DNA of 64,000 nucleotides, from positions 48,227,843-48,291,842 of the forward strand of contig OZ038384.1 of the NCBI GenBank assembly GCA_964036045.1, given 5' to 3'. This document shows, in pieces, positions 44,701 through 54,101 of this stretch. Below the pieces are notes generated by a model, which was not told the DNA's origin, did not search any database, and saw only the letters and a list, made by a program, of their open reading frames with translations. How positions within the stretch are numbered: position 1 is the first letter of the stretch; every line of letters begins with the position of its first letter. This DNA comes from Eutreptiella sp. 'Long Island Sound 2002' (taxonomy: Eukaryota > Euglenozoa > Euglenophyceae > Eutreptiales > Eutreptiaceae). A program made the position numbers and the translations under genes.

Positions 44701-46442
44701 AGGAGAAGTCGGAATCGGACCCAGAAGAGGCCTATACCGCAGTGCGGTCGGTTGTATCTATACCGAAGCAAGCGGCTGAAGAGGCCCATGAGAACCCGAA
44801 GGTCGCCGAGCTGAAGGAGAGGCTGATCAATGCCTATCCGCGGCTATTCAGTGGCGTCGCCAACAAGAACCTTCCAGATCGTGGGAGGTTTGGTACAGCG
44901 AAGATCAAGCTGAAGCCGAACCCCAAGATCTATCGTCATCGGGAGTACCAACTTCAGGGCGATCGGGCCGAAGCCATGAAGAAGCTGTTGGCCGAGTTCA
45001 TTGAGCGGGGATGGATCGAACCCTCCGACAGTGAGTCGGCCAGCCCAGCCTTTATCGTGCCCAAGAAGGAGAAGGGCGAGTTGAGGTTGGTGGTGGATTA
45101 CAGGGGTTTGAACGAGCAAACCGAGCACGACTCGTACTCGCTTCTGCTGATCGACTCCATCCTCCAAAAACAACAGAAAAAGCGGATATTCACGGTGTTG
45201 GACCTGAAACACGGTTATCACCAGATGCCGCTACACCCGGACTCCAGGCCCTGCACAGCGATGTCGACGCCGCTGGGGCCCATGCAGTGGAAAGTGGTGC
45301 CCATGGGCGCCAAGAATGGCAACGCCGCTTTCCAGCGCATGATGGAGGACCTACTGGGTCGAGTCCGGGATTGTGCCGACCCCTTTGTGGATGACATCAT
45401 CATCGGATCCGGCACGGAAGACATGACTGAGGACGAGCTCATCGAAGCGCATGAGAAGGATCTGCGCCGAGTGCTCAGCGAGTTGGACAAGCACAGCATG
45501 GTGTGCAAGCCCACCAAAGCCTCACTCTTCGTGAAGGAAGTGGAGTTCGCGGGTCACGTGGTTGGTCACGGGCAACGCCGTCCCATGCCCGGAAAGCTGG
45601 CGTCCCTGCACCACTGGGAGAAGCCCCAGACCATCAGCGAACTCCGGTCCTTCATGGGGTTCTGCAATTACTATTCGGGCTATGCAGAACTCTCGGGGCC
45701 GCTGCACAAGATGCTGCAGGTGGGGAAGTTCGATGGCCAGAAGGGGAGCAAGAAGAATCTTGCCTGGACCCCTGAGGCCGAAGATGCGTTCAGCCGCCTG
45801 AAGGAGCGACTCCTGGGGCAGCTGGGGTTATTCCTGGTGGACCCGGACAAGGGAGTCGTGCTACGGACGGACGCCTCGGACTATGCTGTAGGGGCAGTCC
45901 TCGAGCAGATCCGGGACGACGGGTCGCACGTACCCGTGGCGTTTTGGAATCGAATCCTGGCCGAGGGCCAACGCCGCACCTGGACCGCGAGGGAGAAGGA
46001 GACGTACGCCATTGTTTGTGCGCTCAGGAAGTGGTCTGGCCACATCGGATTGCAACCGGTGGTGGTTTGCATGGACCATCAGTCCTTGCAGAGCTGGCAC
46101 AAGGAGCACGTTGACACCCCCTCGGGACTGGCAGCAAGGAGGGCCCCGTGGCACGAGACGTGCGCCAAGTTCGACCTCAGCGTCGTATACGTCCCGGGGA
46201 AGGACAACACTGTGGCAGATTGCCTCAGTCGATGGGCCTACCCCGCGGGCAAGGCGTGGATGGACATATCCAGCCATGGGGACGCCGAGGAGACCGAGGA
46301 GGCCAAGCGCATCATCGAGATGGAGAAGGCCATGGAGCAGGAGGGGGTCAAGTGCTTTGTGGTGATGGCAAACCGTACGGACCTGGCCCAGTTCCGGGGC
46401 GCCCGCGTCCAAGCTATTCGAGAGGAAACCCTCGAGCAATGA
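44660..46442 (+). CDS. pol: Element D reverse transcriptase and RNase H
   Basis: The frame is open from 44532; coding character begins near DEDGISDEEKSESDPEEAYT. RT landmarks are GWIEPSDSESASPAFIVPKK, LRLVVDYRGLNEQT, FTVLDLKHGYHQMPLHPDSR (motif A Asp), PMQWKVVPMGAKNGNAAFQR and PFVDDIII (~45383, catalytic FVDD). Next come CKPTKASLFVKEVEFAGHVV and LRSFMGFCNYYSGYAELSGP. RNase H has VLRTDASDYAVGAVL, REKETYAIVCAL, VCMDHQSL and KDNTVADCLSR, so the four acidic residues are present. The frame ends at TGA 46440-46442. The integrase is in the same frame after a second TGA at 46488-46490. Confidence 0.9.
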
Positions 46443-46490
46443 ATGGTGGCACCTGTAGAGCTAGTCAGGTCGGTGCTCACAGAGGACTGA

Positions 46491-48014
46491 CCGGATGACT
46501 ATGCGGCATCCGACCACTGGAGCAAGTACTGGAATGCCGTGAGCGCCCCATCGGACGACGAATGGCCCGAGGGCTTGACCGAGGATGGGGACAAGCTGTT
46601 CCTCAAGGACAAGCTATTGGTCCCTGAGAACCGAATGGAGGAGCTCATTGACCACTGGCATAACGCCCAGCTCATGCATCCTGGTCGGGACAAGATGCAG
46701 CAGGACCGGGAGTGGCGCTTCAAGTTCCCACCGGGGTACTACGCCCTCCTGGACAAGTACTGCAGCGACTGTGCCGTGTGTCGGGCCACGAAGAGCCCCA
46801 ACCACTTCACAGCGGGCGACCCGATGTATACGGCTATACCGGAGGCCCCTATGCGGTCCGTGGCCATGGGTGTGTTCGCCATGCCTGAGGTCACCGTGGA
46901 CGGAGAGACATACGACTGTGTCATCCTGGCGGTGGACAGGCACAGCGGGTATATCGTGGCAGTCCCGGGCAAGAAGTCCAAGGAGAAGGACAAGAAGGAC
47001 AAGCATGGAGTGGGGTTGCAGGCCAAGACTGTCGCTAATGCCATGATCAGGCATTGGCTGACGATTTTCGATGTCCCAGCTGTCATCTGCAGCGATCGGG
47101 GCAGTCAGTTTGTGCAGACGTGGTTCAAGACGATGTGCAAGCACATGGGCATTCGGCACGCCAAGACCGTGGCGTACCACAGCCGGTCGAATGGCCGAGC
47201 TGAGGTGGCCGGGCGGCAGATGTTCGAAACGTTCCGCCAGCTGCACATCGACGAACCGGGCCGGAATTGGTATAATTCGCTGTGGAGAGTACCCCAAGCG
47301 TATCACGACCTTCTGAAGCCCACTGGACTGTTGCCCCACCGTATCCTGTTCTTACGGGATCGGGTGTCACGCACTCTCCCGTGGTTGAACCATGGCAAAG
47401 TGGCGCGGGATGCGAACGCTATGATGGCTGAGGCGGACTACACGGCGGCCAAGGTGTGCAAGGCACTTCAGGACGAGAATGACAAGAGGGCCAAGTACTT
47501 CAAGCAGGGAAAAGTCCAGAAGTATGCTCTCCAAGACACCGTGTGGGTGGAGCAGCACCACAAGGATGTCCTGTCCAGGCATCCGCAGGCATCTTGGTAT
47601 GTGCCGGGGGTAGTCGTGCGGAAGGTCAGGCAGGATGTGTATGCGGTTCCTGTGGAAGATAACAAGATCCTGGACCGCGACCATACCCAGCTTCGTCCCC
47701 GAGCACCAGACCCCAGCGGACGTCCCGTCACCTTTGAGTTCACGGCCGGCGATGTGGACTCGGACGACGAGGGTGAGGACGACGACTTCACCGCCGAGGA
47801 GATCCTGGCGGACAAGCCGGACCCAGGGACGCCTGGGGGGAGGCTTTATAAAGTCTGTTGGAAGGGATTCACCGCGTCCAGGGATTCATGGGAGCCTCCG
47901 AGCAGTTTCGTGCCGAGGTATACCACGGTCTGGATGGACTATCTGAAGAAAAAGAATATTTCTTTGGATGTCAAGGACGTGTTGGTCCATTTGGTTGCTG
48001 CTGTAGCACCGTAA
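46491..48014 (+). CDS. int: Element D integrase with C-terminal chromodomain
   Basis: It is in frame with RT across two TGAs. A zinc finger (H-x-H in HWHNAQLMH and CSDCAVC) is followed by the catalytic triad: Asp of LAVDRHSGY (~46930), Asp of ICSDRGSQF (~47090) and Glu of NGRAEVAGR, with 35 residues between the last two, the classical D-35-E. A GPY/F-like region lies around VWVEQHHKDVLSRHPQASWY. An acidic linker leads to a chromodomain, LYKVCWKGFTASRDSWEPPS (~47845-47905), that would direct integration to marked chromatin. The stop is at 48012-48014. Confidence 0.9.
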   Translation, partial: PDDYAASDHWSKYWNAVSAPSDDEWPEGLTEDGDKLFLKDKLLVPENRMEELIDHWHNAQLMHPGRDKMQQDREWRFKFPPGYYALLDKYCSDCAVCRATKSPNHFTAGDPMYTAIPEAPMRSVAMGVFAMPEVTVDGETYDCVILAVDRHSGYIVAVPGKKSKEKDKKDKHGVGLQAKTVANAMIRHWLTIFDVPAVICSDRGSQFVQTWFKTMCKHMGIRHAKTVAYHSRSNGRAEVAGRQMFETFRQLHIDEPGRNWYNSLWRVPQAYHDLLKPTGLLPHRILFLRDRVSRTLPWLNHGKVARDANAMMAEADYTAAKVCKALQDENDKRAKYFKQGKVQKYALQDTVWVEQHHKDVLSRHPQASWYVPGVVVRKVRQDVYAVPVEDNKILDRDHTQLRPRAPDPSGRPVTFEFTAGDVDSDDEGEDDDFTAEEILADKPDPGTPGGRLYKVCWKGFTASRDSWEPPSSFVPRYTTVWMDYLKKKNISLDVKDVLVHLVAAVAP

Positions 48015-48397
48015 TGGATCCCCTTTGGCATTTTTGTTTGTTTCTGTGCTTGGGAGACGGGTGGTGGCGTTCATCCGGGGATTTTTGGGCCTTGATTGGC
48101 CATCTACCCCCTTCACTCGATCTCCACGTATATATTTCATTGTGGTATACTTTCTTAGGTCGACCGACGACGTTTCTCTATCTTTGATCACCTTGGTCCA
48201 TGTTGTAGATCAAGAGGAGACCGGATATGGCGTAGTGCACTGATTATCAGTGTCCTCACCCCTCCCTTGGGGCATGGGAGACGCCTGCGACGTGTGTGGG
48301 GCCTCCATGTGTCCTTGGGACATGGGGGGGGGGGGTTGGAGCCCATTGGGGTCCTCCCGTCCTCTCTTCAATGACTTCCGAGCGGTAACAACGCTCT

Positions 48398-48408
48398 GAG
48401 AAGGGGGG
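48398..48408 (+). other. Polypurine tract of element D
   Basis: GAGAAGGGGGG is immediately upstream of the 3' LTR TGAAGCC. The preceding 380 bases after the integrase stop include a G12 run near 48325 and no gene. Confidence 0.8.
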
Positions 48409-50766
48409 TGAAGCCGGTTCGGACCCCCGTGGCCATCTTTGGGTCACTTGGGGTGTATATCTATGTGCCGGCAAGCCGCCATTGGCTGATATCATACTCT
48501 CCCATCCACCTGACCTAACTCGATGTGATAGTGTGATAGATTTGGCCATTCCGGCTATGAGCAGCCATATTCAGTACCGAGGCTCCGCCAGCTGAGATTT
48601 ATATATCAGAATATCAGGAATCAACAGGGTTTTTTTATCATCACGTTTCCGTAATTTTTCCGCCTTTCGTTCTGATTGTCAATGTATCGGCGACTGTCAG
48701 TTGGCTCGCGATTTTGCGGTAACCAAATGGTTAACTGTTATTTACAGATATTTTGGCGGAAGCCCCGATGAAGGGTCAGATTTCATCAGTAAAGGGTTCG
48801 TTGCTTCCGCAATTTTCATATTATACACTCGCAAAGTTAATCCGAATTTTTTCAGACTTGCAGAATCGGATTTTCGACTTCGACATCGCCGCACTTGATA
48901 TGACGAATCTCGAGTGGTCCTACATCTTTCCCCGATCACGAATCAACCTTCCTTTTGTTGTGTCCTTCGTTTTGCTTGGAGATATAGGCAAAACAAAATT
49001 GATTCGTGAGGCCACCTTAAAAGGTCATATCTCCGGCTCACGGCGAGGTATACCAATTTCGGGAATCGGGTTGGAACCGCCTTGGTCTCAACTTATTTTA
49101 GAAAGCATCAAACGCCTTTGGTGTGTACACATGCCTGGTGTAGCAAGCAATAAGGGCCAAGAGGGTAGAAAGTGGTTTACAACTCTTGGGCCATGCAACC
49201 GTATATTTCAGTTCGACTTTCGAGTGTACCGCATGAGTGTTGGGGTTGCATAGATACTTTCCTTGGGTTCCTACGTATTTTTAACGTGAAGTTATGACCA
49301 TGGAGGGGCATGGCATATCATGGTCAGAGCCACTTTTTGAGGGTATGTGTTATATGCATGGTATATGTTTTGATCTGCTCACGCCCATGTTATATATCTT
49401 CGTGTGGCCAAAGAGATGGAGAGCCACACGTGACAAGGTCTTTGCCCATGTCCCAATTGTGGAATTCAATGCGCTAGACTAAGTCTACCGCGTATGTATT
49501 GCTCATGGTATGTTTGGCAAAGAGATCCATGAGTGCACTCCCATTTTCATGGGGCATGTAGATATGAGTGGCGAAGGTATCTCCATGCGCCTGATTGGGG
49601 ATCCAAGTGGGGGAGTTGTTCCCAAATAGTTCCAATCATTTGTGTATTGAACCATGCGCGGATATCATGGGTGAGCATACAGATATACTATCATGACAAC
49701 TTTATATTTGGACATATTTTCATGTTTTTGACCTCAATCTTTGCTCATTTTTGCGTTTTGTGTACTTAGCTGGTCTGCAAACAGCAACAAGCCTATGGGG
49801 AGTCAAACCATGGTATGTTGTTCATATGTTGGCATATGCTTTGAAGTTGAACACCACCATATGCCGGATCGCGTACTCCATTTGGCTTGGTGCACGAAGG
49901 ATCACAAAAATTGGTCCGAAGATCATGGGCTGACTTGGGCATTGCGTGGCGCCCATATCCGAAGGGTTTTCGAGGGTAAAGTGGGGATGTACGTGGGCAT
50001 TGATCTTTGGGCTCTATCCTCCATGAATACTAGACTTTGATTCCGTGCATACTCTGAGCCTTTGGATAAGTGGTAACTTCAATTTTGAGCTTATATTTGA
50101 TATACGGCCAATATGGTGTGAATTGGCAGTTTTTGGCATTTTATGAGTTCAGACTCATGGGGCAGTCCTCCAAGCCCATTTAACTCCAGGTCCATCCAAG
50201 GTTCTGTCAGGGTAGGGCATGGTCCTGAGTGCCAGTCTAGGCCATGACACGCCACCTCCCCTATTGGGCTAGGATTGAGAGGCTTGGGGGTGAATACATT
50301 TTTGCGGTTTATGTAGTGACCTTTGACACATGGCATTCAGCCATCCTATTTGACTGGGTTCAGGGCATCATGTTGGTGAGTCAAGGGAAGGTCTTGAGTC
50401 CAGGGAATGAGGGGTCTATGGCTGTGATTTTGTACGTTTCCATCTTTCCCGGACTTTGCTTTATTTGTGTTCATATGCCAATTTTAGGGCTTTCCTCTTT
50501 GGTGCAATTCTTGTACATGCCCGCCACCGTGGGACGACCGGTATCCTGAACGGAAGCCCGCAGTGTGGATTGGATTGTGGATTGGGTTATTGCTGTATTT
50601 GTGGGATCTGGTTGCTGTTCAGGGTTGAAGGAGGATTTTATTTTCTATATTTTTGGATTTTGGACCCTGGAATTTGAGGAATGCAATCGCTGATCCGGAG
50701 TAAATCAGCAGGGGTAACAGGCGGAAGGGGCACAGCGGGGGCCGGTCCTGGTAGGGACCTTCTTTA
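48409..50766 (+). repeat. 3' LTR of element D
   Basis: It is the same length as the 5' LTR, within a few bases, and the same sequence apart from scattered substitutions and small indels. One visible difference is GGTATCCTGAACGG near 50540 where the 5' copy has GGAACGACCGG. It ends at CTTTA before TCAT. Confidence 0.95.
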
Positions 50767-50770
50767 TCAT

Positions 50771-52620
50771 CCACTGGAACCGCCGTAGCCTCCAATTTGT
50801 ATCCATTTCAGTAACAGGATAGAGCCAACACTGTTAGCACCCACCCAGAAGAGTTTGAGTTGCTTCAAATTGCATAAGAGTAACAAAAACAGAAATGGTC
50901 GGCTGATTGGCCTCGGCGTGGCACATGGCAAAAAACTAGGAAGCAGATAGGGTTAGATACCATGAAACACAAAGCCATTCAAGAGGGAGGGCATGGGATA
51001 TGCGTCAGCCCCCTCCGTAGAGCATATGCACCGTCCAGGGATATGTCGAGGGGTATGCTCGCTCCTTGCTGACCTCTGGGAGCATGTACCATGCCGAAAC
51101 TGGTCAGCAAGCGCAAATATGGAGCCAGCGAAAGTAAAAATAAAAATCTTGAACATATCGTGTCGGTGAGTAAAGCCACTATCACCACCCAATCCGCGAA
51201 ACAGGGGCGATGGGGTGGCGTTCTAAAAATAGAAATTTGCTATCAAAAATAGCACAAGCGTTCTGCAAATAGAACGTGGTGACCTAAAAAAAAAAGAAAC
51301 GCCATTTTCTGACGGAATCACTACAAGCCAGTTCCGTGGTTGTGTCCGGCAACAGAAAATTGGGTTAAGTGACCTCAAAAGTTCAAGAAACAAGGCAACT
51401 GACAGTGTGGATGAGGGAAGCAAGGCAAAATTGACGCAAATTCACATCCCCTGCAGACTCTCAAATTCCAACGATGAAATCTACAAACGATCTCATATAG
51501 CCGGGTTGTCGCTTCTGCGGATGTAGATACCCCATGCTCCACGAAAACAAAATTCATTGGTTTTGACATGGAATACTTCGTAGGATTCCAGGAAGAAAGC
51601 GGCAACCGACCGCGCACGCAGGTAGCACACACGGCCCAAGACTGATTTCAGTTCCATAATCTCGTCTCATGTCAAGGAATTTGAGTTGAGGGCGTACCTT
51701 GGAGGCTTGGAGCATGACTAAAGACATCTCTGCAGCCAAGAACGCATTCAACCATCAAAGCTCAGGTCAAGAGGCATACAAGTGCATCCTGTCAACGAGA
51801 ATGAGGAGCAAAACCTCCTGAGTTCGAGAAGTCTTGAACCACCGAAATTCATACCAAATTATGAAGTGTGCACGCACAAATGTTTTTTTCGGTGATAGGT
51901 TAAAAGGAGTAGTAAGTCTCAAACCTACTCCATGCTTAGGGTAAGGCTCAAATGTAGGACAACGCAACAAAAGACAGCCACATTAAGGGGAGGGGGTGAG
52001 TCAAACAAGTGGTGAAGCTTAGAAACGCAAATAAAGTGACAATTCAACAAGTGCCATGAATTGCTCACACACACTCACTCATTCGCAGTGCTGATGGCAA
52101 CAACACCCGTTGCGCAACTTTGTATGGACCAAAATTACCCAAGTATGAATGTGGGGGACCTCAATGTATATGATGTATGGCTTGCGCGCGTGCATGTGTT
52201 AAAGTCCGTAAAATGGAAACACAAAGGCATTGTTCAAAGGTATTTCACAAAAAAAATTGTCTGATGCAAAGAAAAAGTTGCAAGGTACCAGTAAATCAAG
52301 TCCAATCGTAGAAAGTAAAAATATGATGTAGAGCGCTGTACAAGGGGGTGATGATCCTCCCATAGTACAGCATGCATCCACGAAGGGATCAGTGAGGGAC
52401 AAGATGTGGTTTTCAGTTTGGATAATGACAGCCATCAAGTCTTTGGCCGAAATGGTGACACCTTTTTTGACCGAGATAGGTTTGCCACACTTTGTTGATG
52501 CGGTGCACAAATGATCAGGGAGGTGTCCAGGAGTCATGAGCCTTCCCTCATCCCTTCCCCTTCACCTGGAACTCAATTCCACCCAGGACGGCGGGGTTGG
52601 GCCGGTGGCTCAAAACCTTG
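50771..52620. other. Unassigned sequence between element D and element C
   Basis: I found no coding frame with recognisable features and no repeat shared with other parts of the window. Short frames (e.g. 50953-51192 minus) look like chance. Confidence 0.3.
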
Positions 52621-54101
52621 TCAGCGACATAGTCGTCCTCCTTCAAGGTATTCATCCTCGCTGGAGTCCACGTGCTTTCCCGTGATATCCGGAACACGGT
52701 CCTTCACTTGAGTCTCTTGCCGGGTTTTGAATTGGGAGGGACCCGTTTGGACGAGAACGGTGCTTGGACAAACCCTCTTGGCAATCGTACCGGGGGTATA
52801 CCAAGTCTTCGTCGGATGACTGCCCAGCGGCCGGGGTCTTTTAAGCCAGTCATGGCCTCCAACCTTGATAGAGGTGACGGGTCCCTTGGGTGTCTTGTCT
52901 TGCCGCTTAGCATGCTCCTTTTCAAGAGTATCCTTCACCAGTTTGGCGGTGTCTTTGGCCCTCTTGAATACATCGACGGCATCCTTGGCGAGACCGGTGG
53001 TGTACCAAGGAAGGGAGCCACTCAACCTGTCCCTGGGGAGCAGATTTTGGTGGGTACATAGCCCGGATGGTGTGGGCAAGTTGTGGTAGGCTTGGATTGC
53101 TCTCCACATTTCCCTAAACCAACTTTTCTTTGGGTTCTCCAGGTGAAGCTTGCACAGCCTCACAAAAACCTGGCAACCGGCCCCTTCCGCTCGGCCATCT
53201 GAACGGCTAAGGTGTGCTACGGACCGGCATGCGGTACACCCATGTAAGCACACATGGCCTTTTAACCATCCACCCGTGAACTGCGGGGCGTTGTTGCTGC
53301 AAATCTTCGCCAGGATGTTGAATATGGTCAACCAATGCTTGATCATCTTCTCGGCCACTTCTTTGGCTGTACACTCGTTTTCTTGGCCGGAGCAGCAACA
53401 CGATAGCCCTAATGGCGGGCGATAACAATGACTACACAATCATATGTGTCCTTACCCACCTTAACTTCAGGCATGGAGAAAACATCCATGCTGACGGACT
53501 CCGTGGGTCTATCCAGGATCGGCGTCCAATGTTGATCACCGGCCAGCGAGTAATTCGCCAGGTTGCAGGCGGCACACACTTGATAGTCGCTCTTCACCTT
53601 ATTCAGAAGCTCCCGGGCTCCGTCAGGAAACAAGAACCTTGGTTCCATGTCTTTCCATTGCCTTGCTGCACTGGGGTGCATCAATTGGTGATACCACTCA
53701 TCCAGTAGGTCTTTGGCACGAGACTCGGGGACGAGCAGCTTCCCATTCAAGAAAGTATTTTTATGTTGGACCTAAAGTCCTCGGGGCCATTGTTCATCGT
53801 CGTTGGGGCTGGAGATCACCTTGTAATACTGGGACCCCGCCTCAGAGTCGGCATAGTCGTACGTCGAGTCTTCCTTCAGGCACGACTGAGATGTTGAAGA
53901 ATTTGCATCCGTCGAGGAGGTAGCCTTTGACTTTGATTGCAGCTTGTCATTGGCTCGCATTTGCGCGAGTGGCCCAATGCTTATTATCTCCGCCATATTT
54001 CGCATCACCGCCCGATCTGCGTGATCGGCAGTGTCGGTCTTCGATGCCATTACGACGAAGAACTTGACTCCTTCTTCCTCCAACAGTCTCTCCAGCTCCA
54101 T
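52621..54101 (-). pseudogene. Element C: integrase remnant of a third chromovirus
   Basis: Three minus-strand frames (54101-53772, 53750-53409, 53439-52621) align with element D from the end of RNase H (EEEGVKFFVVMASKTD against QEGVKCFVVMANRTD) through the zinc finger (EWYHQLMH, VCAACN), catalytic core and C-terminal region. Catalytic residues are damaged: the first Asp is Ala (VIVIARH), the second is Asn (ICSNNAPQF), and only the Glu (DGRAEGAG) remains. No chromodomain can be read. Homology ends abruptly at 54101, where copy A's LTR begins, so the rest of this element should lie beyond the window, past copy A. Confidence 0.75.

Larger units (their letters stand above)
37630..50766 (+). mobile_element. 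Element D: complete Ty3/chromovirus LTR retrotransposon (13.1 kb)
   Basis: Two LTRs of ~2.36 kb start TGAAGCCGGTTCG and end CCTTCTTTA. They are flanked by TCAT (37626-37629 and 50767-50770), within a longer TATCAT match that shares the last LTR bases. A primer-binding site follows the 5' LTR and a purine tract precedes the 3' LTR. Coding order is Gag (two frames), protease, linker, RT, RNase H, integrase and chromodomain, the Ty3 order. A hand comparison of ~365 LTR bases (37801-38165 against the 3' copy) gave about 16 differences, roughly 4%, so the insertion is not recent. Three TGA stops and several frame changes break Pol. Confidence 0.95.
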
